DNA from: Amycolatopsis rubida
GTDB lineage: Bacteria > Actinomycetota > Actinomycetes > Mycobacteriales > Pseudonocardiaceae
Assembly: GCF_900115345.1 (NCBI RefSeq)
Contig: NZ_FOWC01000003.1
Span: forward strand, 62,001 to 126,000
DNA length: 64,000 nucleotides
Direction: 5' to 3'
Each line of letters opens with the position of its first letter. The stretch's first letter is position 1. The notes beneath the pieces are model-generated. The model was not told the DNA's origin. It did no database searches and saw only the letters and a list, made by a program, of their open reading frames with translations. The position numbers and the translations under genes were made by a program. Shown here one piece after another: positions 8,575 through 15,894 of this stretch.

Positions 8575-10497
8575 GTGGTCACCGTGGCTGGACTGATTCG
8601 GGAGAGCGATATCGCGGAGGTGCGTGAGCGCAACCGGATCGACGAGGTTGTGGGGGAGTACGTCGCGCTGCGCCGCGCTGGCGGGGGCAGCCTGAAGGGC
8701 CTGTGCCCGTTCCACAACGAGAAGACCCCGTCGTTCAACGTGCGCCCCACTCACGGGACTTTCCACTGCTTCGGCTGTGGCGAGGGCGGCGACGTCATCA
8801 AGTTCATTCAGAAGATCGACCTCGTGTCGTTCGTGGAGGCGGTCGAGCGGCTCGCCGACCGGGTCGGGATCCGGCTGACCTACGAGGGCGGCGGCGCGTC
8901 GGTGCAGCGCGACCGGGGCACCCGTGCCCGGCTGATCGAAGCGCACCGCGCGGCGGCCGAGTTCTACATCGAGCAGCTGGTCACCGACGAGGCGCGGGCG
9001 GCGCGGGACTTCCTGTCCGAGCGCGGTTTCGACGCCGCGGCGGCCAAGCAGTTCGGCTGCGGGTTCGCGCCCGGCGGCTGGGACAAGCTCACCAAGCACC
9101 TGCTCAACCGCGGGTTCGAGGTGAAGGAGCTGATCGCGTCCGGCCTGGCGAAGGAGGGCCAGCGCGGCCCGATGGACCGGTTCCACCGGCGGCTGGTGTG
9201 GCCGATCCGCGACGTCGGCAACGACGTGGTCGGCTTCGGCGCGCGGCGGCTGTTCGACGACGACCGGATCTCGGCGAAGTACCTCAACACCTCCGAAACG
9301 CAGATCTACAAGAAGTCGCAGGTCATGTTCGGCCTCGACCAGGCCAAACGGGAGATCGCGAAACGGCACCAGGTCGTGGTGGTCGAGGGCTACACCGACG
9401 TGATGGCGATGCACGCGGCGGGCGTGCCGACGGCGGTCGCGTCCTCGGGCACCGCGTTCGGCGAGGACCACATGAAGGTCCTGCGGCGGCTGATGATGGA
9501 CGACGACGCCTTCCGCGGCGAAGTGATCTTCACCTTCGACGGCGACGAGGCGGGGCAGAAGGCGGCGCTCAAGGCGTTCGAGGGCGACCAGACGTTCGCC
9601 GGGCAGACCTACATCGCGGTCGCGCCGGACGGGATGGACCCGTGCGAGCTGCGGATCGCGAAGGGCGACGCCGCGGTGCGCGACCTGGTGGCCCGGCGCA
9701 CGCCGCTGTTCGAGTTCGTGATCAAGAGCATGCTGAAGCAGTTCGACCTGGATTCGGTCGACGGGCAGGTCTCCGCGCTGCAGAAGACGGTGCCGATGGT
9801 CGCCGCGATCAAGGACCGGGCGAGCCGGGACGGGTACGCGTCGAAGCTCGCGTGGTGGGTCGGCTGGCAGGACGTCGCGCAGGTGGTCAACCGGGTGCGC
9901 GGCGCGGCCGGAGCGGCGGCCCGGCGCGGACCGGCCGAACCTCAGCCGCGGCGCGGCGCGGCGCGGCGGGAAACCCCCGCACCCGAACCGGAGAAGCAGG
10001 ATCTGCCGCGTCCCGCGCCGAACGACCCCAGGTTCGCCGGGCAGCGCGAAGCGCTCAAGGCCGCGCTGCAGCAGCCCGCGATCGCCGGTCCGGAGTACGA
10101 CTCGCTGCCGGAAGAGGCGTTCACGCATCCGGTGTACGTCGCGGTGCACCTGGCCGTGCTGAAGGCGGGCGGGGCGGCGTCCGGGCTCACCGGGCCCGCG
10201 CTGCTGGACGCCGCTTCGGCGCACTGCCCGGCTGGGACGGTCCGCCGCGTGCTCAGCGAACTGGCGGTGGAACCGTTGCGCGCCTTGGGAGAAGTGGACT
10301 CGCGCTACATCTCCGGCGTGCTCGCGGGCGTGCAGGAGAACCTGGTCGGCAGGCAGATCGGCGAGATCAAATCGAAGCTGCAGCGGCTGTCGCCGGTCGA
10401 GGCCCCGGACGACTACCGGGCCCTGTTCGGCGACCTGGTCGCGCTGGAGCAGTACCGGAAGTCGCTGCGCGAGCAGGCGGCGAGCGGGTGGGAGTGA
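8575..10497 (+). CDS. dnaG: DNA primase
   Basis: Replicative primase of 640 residues. The N-terminal CHC2 zinc ribbon has Cys44, His47, Cys65 and Cys68 (GLCPFHNEKTPSF, HCFGCGEGGDV). The RNA polymerase core includes the TOPRIM acidic motif VVVEGYTDVMAMHAAG and the FTFDGDEAG metal motif. A low-complexity Pro/Arg linker (about 440-480) leads to the C-terminal DnaB-binding region. GTG 8575 was preferred to GTG 8584 because GGGAG at 8562-8566 is well spaced for it; the open frame further left to 7555 is the antisense of the ECF41 gene. It is divergent from the ECF41 gene by only 42 bases. Confidence 0.96.
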   Translation: MVTVAGLIRESDIAEVRERNRIDEVVGEYVALRRAGGGSLKGLCPFHNEKTPSFNVRPTHGTFHCFGCGEGGDVIKFIQKIDLVSFVEAVERLADRVGIRLTYEGGGASVQRDRGTRARLIEAHRAAAEFYIEQLVTDEARAARDFLSERGFDAAAAKQFGCGFAPGGWDKLTKHLLNRGFEVKELIASGLAKEGQRGPMDRFHRRLVWPIRDVGNDVVGFGARRLFDDDRISAKYLNTSETQIYKKSQVMFGLDQAKREIAKRHQVVVVEGYTDVMAMHAAGVPTAVASSGTAFGEDHMKVLRRLMMDDDAFRGEVIFTFDGDEAGQKAALKAFEGDQTFAGQTYIAVAPDGMDPCELRIAKGDAAVRDLVARRTPLFEFVIKSMLKQFDLDSVDGQVSALQKTVPMVAAIKDRASRDGYASKLAWWVGWQDVAQVVNRVRGAAGAAARRGPAEPQPRRGAARRETPAPEPEKQDLPRPAPNDPRFAGQREALKAALQQPAIAGPEYDSLPEEAFTHPVYVAVHLAVLKAGGAASGLTGPALLDAASAHCPAGTVRRVLSELAVEPLRALGEVDSRYISGVLAGVQENLVGRQIGEIKSKLQRLSPVEAPDDYRALFGDLVALEQYRKSLREQAASGWE

Positions 10498-10498
10498 C

Positions 10499-11023
10499 GT
10501 GGGACTGCTGAACCGGTTCTTCGGCGGCGGCCTGCCCCCGGGATTCCCCGGCAAGCTGGCCGAGGGCGAGGATCCGGTGGCCGCGGCCGCCGTCGAGGGC
10601 GGCGGGCACCTGGTCGTGACGTCGCTGGGCCTGTGGATCCCGTCCGGCGACGGCACGACGCGGCGGGTCGGCTGGCACTTGGTGGGCAAGGCGACCTGGG
10701 GCGAGGGTGTGTTCGCGCTGACCGAATCGGAGGAGACCGGGCGGGCCGGCGCGGTCGCGGTGCTGGCCGACCGCGAGCCGGTGCGGTTCCGGCTGCCGCA
10801 GCCGGGGAAAGTGCCGCAGCAGGTGCGCCTGCGGGTCGACGGCTCGGTGCGGGGAAGGCACCGGCACGAGTTCCCCGAGGGCGGCGCGTGGTTCGTCCAG
10901 CGCAAGGTCCCCGGCCGCGACGGCGTGGAACTGCAGGTCCGTCCCGATCCGGGCACCGACCCGGCGCTGGTCGAGGCGGTCGCGGCGGAGGTCGCGGAGA
11001 AGCTGGCCAACCGCGGCGAGTAG
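10499..11023 (+). CDS. Conserved hypothetical protein downstream of dnaG
   Basis: A 174-residue soluble protein of unknown function that begins one base after the dnaG stop, so it is almost certainly cotranscribed. It opens with [20 protein letters not shown] and contains a beta-rich middle ([31 protein letters not shown]) and a C-terminal helix ([17 protein letters not shown]). No catalytic motif or membrane segment is visible. I recognise the general context (a small protein paired with dnaG in actinobacteria) but assign no role. Confidence 0.8.
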   Translation: MGLLNRFFGGGLPPGFPGKLAEGEDPVAAAAVEGGGHLVVTSLGLWIPSGDGTTRRVGWHLVGKATWGEGVFALTESEETGRAGAVAVLADREPVRFRLPQPGKVPQQVRLRVDGSVRGRHRHEFPEGGAWFVQRKVPGRDGVELQVRPDPGTDPALVEAVAAEVAEKLANRGE

Positions 11024-11024
11024 C

Positions 11025-11053
11025 AGTACGCTCGTACTCAGTACGTCTGTACT
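11025..11053. promoter_or_regulatory. Two tandem AGTAC-N4-GTACT palindromes (candidate operators)
   Basis: AGTAC at 11025-11029 pairs with GTACT at 11034-11038, and the same arrangement recurs at 11040-11044 and 11049-11053, exactly 15 bases later. Each unit is a 14 bp inverted repeat with a 4-base spacer. They lie directly upstream of the Shine-Dalgarno (GGGAGG, 11064-11069) of the tam-like gene, the right place for a repressor dimer pair. Confidence 0.7.
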
Positions 11054-11075
11054 GTTTACTGGCGGGAGGCTGCTC

Positions 11076-11843
11076 GTGTGGGACCCGGCGAAGTACCTCG
11101 ACTACTCCGACCTGCGCGGCCGGCCGTTCTACGACCTGATCGGGCGAATCTCGGCGACTTCGCCCCGCCGGGTGGCCGACCTGGGCTGCGGCCCCGGCAC
11201 CCTGACCCTCGACCTGGCTCTCCGCTGGCCCGACGCGGTCCTGGAGGCGATGGACAGCTCGCCGGAGATGGTCGCCGCCGCCCGGGAACGCGGGGTGGCC
11301 GCCGAGGTCGGCGACGTCCGGACGTGGACGCCGAAACCGGACACCGACGTGGTCGTCTCGAACGCGGTCCTGCAGTGGGTGCCCGGACACGAGGACCTGC
11401 TGCGCCGCTGGGCCTCGGAACTGCCCGCCGGAGCTGTGCTGGCGGTGCAGGTACCCGGCAATTTCTCGGCCCCTTCGCACGCCCTCACGCGTGCGCTGGC
11501 GGCCTCCCCGGCCTGGGCCTCGCGTCTCTCGCCGGTGTCCTTGCGGGCCGAAGACGCAGTCGGCGAACCCCGCGACTACGCGAACCTCCTCGCCGACGCC
11601 GGATGCCTGGTCGACGCGTGGGAAACGACGTACGTGCAACAACTTTCCGGCCCGCGCGCAGTCCTGGAGTGGATCACCGGAACCGCACTCCGTCCCGTCC
11701 GCGCCGCCCTGGGCGACGAGGACTGGGCCGCCTTCCAAGACGACCTCGCCCCGCTGCTGGACGAGGCCTACCCGCCACGCCCGGACGGCACCACCTGGTT
11801 CGCATTCCGGCGCATCTTCTTCGTCGCCAAGGTCCCGGGCTGA
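11076..11843 (+). CDS. tam: Trans-aconitate 2-methyltransferase
   Basis: Class I SAM-dependent methyltransferase of 255 residues, expected to methylate trans-aconitate and so dispose of this aconitase inhibitor. The N-terminus [24 protein letters not shown] is the Tam signature; motif I is [15 protein letters not shown], followed by MDSSPEMV and [20 protein letters not shown]. Length matches the family. The start is GTG with a GGGAGG ribosome-binding site. The stop overlaps the ATG of the next methyltransferase by one base. Two tandem palindromes just upstream suggest a dedicated repressor, but no regulator gene is adjacent. Confidence 0.9.
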   Translation: MWDPAKYLDYSDLRGRPFYDLIGRISATSPRRVADLGCGPGTLTLDLALRWPDAVLEAMDSSPEMVAAARERGVAAEVGDVRTWTPKPDTDVVVSNAVLQWVPGHEDLLRRWASELPAGAVLAVQVPGNFSAPSHALTRALAASPAWASRLSPVSLRAEDAVGEPRDYANLLADAGCLVDAWETTYVQQLSGPRAVLEWITGTALRPVRAALGDEDWAAFQDDLAPLLDEAYPPRPDGTTWFAFRRIFFVAKVPG

Positions 11844-12418
11844 TGTCGTACTGGACCACGAACGTCGCCCGCCATCCGGGCATCCTCCGCGCCGTTCCCC
11901 GCGGCTGCTCGACCGCGCTCGACGTCGGCTGCGGAGACGGCCTGCTGGTGCGGAAACTGGCTCTCGTGGTGCCCGAGGTCAGCGGCATCGACAAGTCTGC
12001 GGAGATGGTCACGCAGGCTCGTTCGCGGTCCGGCGACACCTTCGTCGAGGGAGACTTTCTCTCCGCTGACCTCGGTACCTACGACTTCATCTGCTCAGCG
12101 GCCGCCATCCACCACCTGGATTTCGAAGCCGCCCTCACCCGGATGCGGGATATGCTGCGCCCAGGCGGCGCACTGGTGGTCGTCGGCCTGGCCCGCGACG
12201 CGAGCGCGACGGACTGGGCAGCGACGATCGCGGCCGCACCGATCGTGCGAACCGTGAAGACGGTCCGCCGCGCACACGGCCCGGAGGGCATGCCGACGGT
12301 GCAGCCGCGGATGAGCTACCGCGAGGTGCGCACCGCAGCGCGGCGGCTGCTGCCCGGGGTGCGCTACCGCCGACACGTGCTGCGCCGGTACTCGCTCACC
12401 TGGCAAAAACCGTCCTGA
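11843..12418 (+). CDS. SAM-dependent methyltransferase (class I)
   Basis: A 191-residue methyltransferase coupled to tam by a TGATG stop/start overlap. Motif I reads ALDVGCGDGLLVRKL, with the acidic ribose-binding residue in VSGIDKSAEM and a motif IV-like FICSAAAIHHLDFEAAL. The N-terminus SYWTTNVARHPGILRAVPRG and the C-terminal RRHVLRRYSLTWQKP are typical of small-molecule methyltransferases of the UbiE/Methyltransf_11 group. The frame is also open upstream, but that region is antiphase to tam. Substrate unknown. Confidence 0.88.
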   Translation: MSYWTTNVARHPGILRAVPRGCSTALDVGCGDGLLVRKLALVVPEVSGIDKSAEMVTQARSRSGDTFVEGDFLSADLGTYDFICSAAAIHHLDFEAALTRMRDMLRPGGALVVVGLARDASATDWAATIAAAPIVRTVKTVRRAHGPEGMPTVQPRMSYREVRTAARRLLPGVRYRRHVLRRYSLTWQKPS

Positions 12419-12429
12419 GCTGGGCTTGC

Positions 12430-12609
12430 TCAGCCGTTCCCGCGCCCGAACTTCTCGCCGAGCTTCGCCCGAGCCACCCCGGCGGCCCCCTGGACCATCG
12501 GATGGTCGGCCAGTTTGCGGTAGGTGCGCACGATCTGCTCGTACCGTCCCCGGCCGGCCTTGGTGCCCAGCACGTATCCCAGGCCCACGCCCAGCAGGAA
12601 CTTCTTCAT
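12430..12609 (-). CDS. Small YtxH-like protein (59 residues)
   Basis: A short basic protein starting MKKFLLGVGLGYVLGTKAGR, a Gly-zipper membrane-associating helix found in small actinobacterial YtxH-like proteins, followed by an amphipathic helix (EQIVRTYRKLADHPMVQG). ATG 12609 was preferred over the longer frame to 12774 because an AGAGGTG ribosome-binding site precedes it and the extension would run into tRNA upstream sequence. It is convergent with the methyltransferase. Role unknown; membrane or stress association is inference. Confidence 0.7.
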   Translation of the reverse strand: MKKFLLGVGLGYVLGTKAGRGRYEQIVRTYRKLADHPMVQGAAGVARAKLGEKFGRGNG

Positions 12610-12776
12610 CAGCGGCCACACCTCTTTCTCACCAGGACTTCCGACTGTCCATTGTCCAACACAACCGGCTTCCGCGCGGGGCCGCCGCAAACCCACCCCC
12701 CCCTGTGCGGGGCGGGGACGGCATGGGCTAAAGTTCTTCCCGTCAGCCCGGAGAGATCCGGACCGGCGAAGCACGA

Positions 12777-12849
12777 TCCCCTGTAGCTCAACTGGCAGAG
12801 CATTCGGCTGTTAACCGGAGGGTTCTTGGTTCGAGTCCAAGCGGGGGAG
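12777..12849 (+). tRNA. tRNA-Asn (GUU)
   Basis: Acceptor 5' arm TCCCCTG (12777-12783) pairs with CGGGGGA (12842-12848) with one wobble; the discriminator is G at 12849. The D arm contains AGCTCAACTGGCAGAGC, the anticodon loop CTGTTAA gives anticodon GTT, and the T arm is TTGGTTCGAGTCCAA. The CCA end is not encoded. It marks the border between core genes on the left and accessory sequence on the right. Confidence 0.97.
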
Positions 12850-12851
12850 CA

Positions 12852-12878
12852 AAGCCCAGGTCAGCGACCTGGGCTTTT
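12852..12878 (+). terminator. Rho-independent terminator after tRNA-Asn
   Basis: Arms AAGCCCAGGTC (12852-12862) and GACCTGGGCTT (12866-12876) form an 11 bp perfect stem with loop AGC, followed by a short T run (to 12878). It begins three bases after the tRNA. Confidence 0.92.
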
Positions 12879-12879
12879 G

Positions 12880-13870
12880 TGTTACCTGTGAGTAGGGGCG
12901 ATTTAGTGTCGATTTTGACAGTCGTCCAAGCGGTCGGCTGTCGGGTCGTCGGTGGTTCGCTGAGCCCGTGGCCAGTTCGGAGCGGCGTCGCCGCGTTGGC
13001 CGCTGTCGATCCTGGTGTGGTCGGCCCTCGCTCGACATGTCGATTCGTCGCTTGACGCGCGCATGCAATGCCTGTGGCAGCCGTGTTCTGGGCGCATCGC
13101 CGCGCTTCGGGCCGCGCGGCCGCCGAGTTCGTTTCGGTTGAGTCGATCAACGTAGCTGCCGACGAAACGTCGCAGGGCTAAAGAGAGCCATCGGCAGAGA
13201 CGCGATGAAGCAGCGGATGTTGCGTCGTCCGGGGATCCTGCGCTCGGACGTCAATCGTGTGGTGAACCGCGATCGGGTGCCGACTTGTGCCTTGCGGCTT
13301 CGATGATCGAGCTAAGGATGCGAGAGTTCAACTTAATTGCCCTCGGAGCCTTCTTTTCCTGCGCTGATAGGAATGGCGAAGGGGCGGAGCATAATCTGCT
13401 GGACTGCATTCTTCGAAGAACCGCCAGAAGCAGTTCGAGGTGGCGCTTCCGGCGAGTTGTTGTTCAGCAGGTCGCACGTGTTGTGGCGCTGCTCTGTGCC
13501 GCAGAGATCGTGTTAACTAGACGTTCCTGACCTGCGGGAACAGCATCGTTGACCTCCTCACTGCCAGTCTGGTCTAAATTGGCCTCTGACCTGCGGTTTT
13601 AGGGAAACTGCTGGAGGGGTGGGGCAGTGGGCTGCCGTTGAGTGCGGTTCACTGCTGGTCGTTGCCGTTGGGAGTACGGCACTGCTCCAGTTTTGCTCCA
13701 GGTCTGTTTGCGTGAATGTTTTTGGTGCGAGTGTGTTCGGTGCGTTCGTCGTCGGGCGAAGGCAGGGGTGAGCGCGGCGTTGCCATGTGCTTTGTGACAC
13801 ATGTCAGTGTTGTGGCGCGTGGATGGGAAGTCGGTCTCCGTCTAGGCGGGCGGCTGCGAGGTCGACTGGC
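12880..13870. other. Non-coding or decayed accessory sequence after tRNA-Asn
   Basis: Nearly 1 kb with lower GC, no reading frame with convincing codon bias or start signals. It contains one member of a diverged repeat pair (about 12931-13150) and a ~45-base sequence shared with 36941-36986. Short frames here (for example 13285-13530) have no recognisable domain and are not called. Confidence 0.6.
12931..13150. repeat. Diverged repeat, copy A
   Basis: Matches 26598-26840 in order over several blocks: GCGGTCGGCTG, GGTTCGCTG, CAGTTCGG, TGTCGATTCGTCG, AATGCCTGTGG, TGTTCT, GCGGCCGCCG and GAGTTCG. Minus-strand readings of both copies contain TNRHVER. It may be a decayed coding element or a non-coding repeat; function unknown. 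Confidence 0.5.
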
Positions 13871-13878
13871 TCCGGCGA

Positions 13879-13964
13879 GGACCCCCCGCATGCGAGGGAA
13901 AGACAAGTCACAGACGCCGATCACATCATCCCCTGGGGGCCACCCCCGCTCGCGCGGGGAGACC
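13879..13964. CRISPR. Isolated, degenerate CRISPR repeat pair
   Basis: A degenerate unit at 13879-13904 (GGACC...CGAGGGAAAGAC) and a near-consensus unit at 13937-13964 (GGGCCACCCCCGCTCGCG then CGGGGAGACC) are 58 bases apart. They match the repeats of the main array at 15178-15692 in sequence and orientation but are separated from it by a coding gene (14114-14854), suggesting a split array. Confidence 0.65.
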
Positions 13965-14113
13965 GTCGAGACAGCGGTCCGGCGGACGGCCTGAGCTGAG
14001 CGGTGCTGCTCGACGAGGTGGAGGTCGAGGTACGGCAGGTCGTCGATTTCGACGAGATCCCGAGGCATGACGCCATCGGAACGGTCGGCATCCATGCGGA
14101 CCAGCCCATGTCG

Positions 14114-14854
14114 TCATGGCGGTGGGAGGACATCCGCGACATCGGCGACCTGCTTGAGGAACGTGTCGGAGGGGCGGCCGTTGATCGGGTCTGTTTCGGC
14201 GATGACAACTAGCTTGCCGTCCAGCCGCGATCGGTAGTGCTTTCCGGTGAAACGAAAGCCTTCTGCTTCGAGAATCTCTGTTCCGAATGGGGTGACGTCG
14301 CCGGATCCGTACGTGTCTTCCAGGCTGCGGAGCTGTGCTGCTGATTCGGCCGACGGCATCTTCACCCAGGCGACCGATCCTGCGATTGTGTTTCCGTTCT
14401 CGGCTTGCACGACGAACAGCAGCTGGTCGAGCTTCTTGCATGGGTGGCGAAGGAAGAACTGCTGAACCTGGCCATACGATTGCACGGCGCAGTGCAGGCC
14501 TTTCTCGATCTTCTTCCTGACTTCCTTGAGAGCCAGCCGTCGCCATGCCTCGGCGCGATCTCCCTTCTGCGCTGCCTTCTTGCTGTTGGCTGTGTCCGCG
14601 TCGGACACGCTCTTGGTCGTCGCAGCGTCGAGTCCGTCTCCGACCGAAGTGACTGCGTCTCCGCCGCTTGCCGCCGCCACGACTGTCGCCAAGGCTGCCG
14701 CGGCGAAAACGCCGCCTGTTTTGATCCATTTGCCATCGGGGCCTCTGGGCTGGTTCGGGTCGAAAGGCACGCGCTGCGCTCCTGAGTCGAGTCGGGCGAC
14801 GGCTCGACTTTGCCGGAACAGGAGCTGGCCGAAAACTGTGAGGATGAGAATCAC
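14114..14854 (-). CDS. Hypothetical protein, mobile-element-like N-terminus
   Basis: A 246-residue protein I do not recognise as a whole. The segment FDPNQPRGPDGKWIKTGG (about residues 31-48) is a motif seen in phage head-morphogenesis and conjugative-element proteins. A hydrophobic Ala/Val stretch (about 49-62) may anchor it. The rest is mixed alpha/beta (FFLRHPCKKLDQLLFVVQ, FRFTGKHYRSRLDGKLVVIAETD). Codon use is clearly coding on this strand, and the antisense frames are shadows. It lies between two fragments of the CRISPR array, so it was probably inserted there or the array was rearranged around it. Confidence 0.65.
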   Translation of the reverse strand: MILILTVFGQLLFRQSRAVARLDSGAQRVPFDPNQPRGPDGKWIKTGGVFAAAALATVVAAASGGDAVTSVGDGLDAATTKSVSDADTANSKKAAQKGDRAEAWRRLALKEVRKKIEKGLHCAVQSYGQVQQFFLRHPCKKLDQLLFVVQAENGNTIAGSVAWVKMPSAESAAQLRSLEDTYGSGDVTPFGTEILEAEGFRFTGKHYRSRLDGKLVVIAETDPINGRPSDTFLKQVADVADVLPPP

Positions 14855-15177
14855 CTGATCGTCTCAATGCCCGCAGTCCTGTCGTGCCGCGTTTGATGCT
14901 CCCTTGCGGGATCGACATCGTTTCAACGGCTTCGCGACGCTATCCGCGTATGGAAGGGCTCGTCGACTGGCGAGATTACGCGCGGAACGCGACTCGAGGA
15001 CGTGGTCCCGGCCCGGTCTGGCTGGGCCAGCCACGACAGGATGTGGAGGAATGCACAAAGCCACCGGACACGATCTCGGCCCACGTGCCCATCCTGGACC
15101 GGCACGTCATCCCCGGTGTTGGCGCGCTGCGGGCGCGGGAAGCATTTCAGCGTCGCCGTGCGCTATAAGAGACGACG
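14855..15177. other. Intergenic stretch between hypothetical gene and CRISPR array
   Basis: I see no gene, repeat or hairpin of note here. A cas operon or leader is absent on this side; the nearest array units (15178 and 15240) are the most degenerate ones, as expected of a trailer end. Confidence 0.5.
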
Positions 15178-15692
15178 GAGCCAGTCTCCGCATGCGAGGA
15201 GAAGAGACCGCTGCCGATGATGGCCCTGCGGTCGAGCCTGGACTGCTCCTGCACCGTCGCGAAGATGAACCATCCGGCTCAGACCCGGATGGTTCAGAGG
15301 ACCAACCCCCGCTCGCGCGGGGAGAACGTGTCGCGGACCGCGATGCCGTAATTGACCTGGGGACCACCTCCGCTCGCGCGGGGAGAACGCCGCGTCGTGG
15401 CCGTGGTTCATCCACTACAACGGACCACCCCCCGCTCGCGCGGCGTGAACAAAACCGCAGATCAGCGGACGTCGTAACCGCGTGGACCACCCCCGCTCGC
15501 GCAGGGAAGAGGACCAGGTTCTCCGCCGCCTGAGTCGGGGTGACCGGACCACCCCACTCGCACGGGGAGAACGTCGACGTAGGCAGTGCTGGGGTCGCTC
15601 TCGAAGGACCAGCCCCGCTCGCGCGGGGAAACAAAGACGACGCGGGCGGCTGGTCGATCCTCCAGGGACCACCCCCGCTCGCGCGGGGAAGG
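15178..15692 (-). CRISPR. Orphan, partly degenerate type I-E CRISPR array
   Basis: Nine repeat units start at 15178, 15240, 15299, 15361, 15422, 15484, 15546, 15606 and 15666. The plus-strand repeat begins GGACCACCCCCGCTCGCG and ends CGGGGAGAAC (28-29 nt); its complement GTTCTCCCCGCGCGAGCGGG is the actinobacterial type I-E form. Spacers between clear repeats are 33-34 nt. The first two units are heavily eroded, and 15422, 15484 and 15546 carry point changes in the stem. Erosion at the low-coordinate end and the repeat orientation suggest transcription leftward with a leader beyond 15692. No cas1, cas2, cas3 or Cascade gene lies in the window. Confidence 0.88.
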
Positions 15693-15894
15693 CATTCCAG
15701 CGACCAGGTCTATACCAGTCGAGTGTCTGTCTGGGCGGTTTCGTCGGCTCCGACGAGATGGTCTGCTTCGGGGCTGGTTCCGTGTCGGCCGTGAGCTTGG
15801 CTTGGGTATGCGGGGTACTGGCTTTGCTGGGCTGTTCGCAGCGGGCCGGGTGCCGCGTTGTGGCTGTGGCGGCACCCGGCCCGCTGCGGTGTGG

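Noticed and set aside
12777-12849. Possible integration site at tRNA-Asn with a direct repeat on the right
   Set aside because: No second copy of the tRNA 3' end and no integrase gene were found in the window, so an att pair is not claimed.
12788-13150. Minus-strand frame ending in PLGLEPRTLRLTAECS
   Set aside because: The ending is the well-known spurious translation of the tRNA-Asn complement.
13285-13530. 81-residue plus-strand frame with some hydrophobic character
   Set aside because: No ribosome-binding site, no domain, and it lies in decayed sequence.
15107-15634. Several Arg/Gly-rich frames across 15.1-15.8 kb on both strands
   Set aside because: They are translations of the CRISPR repeats (recurrent SPRASGGW-type motifs), not proteins.
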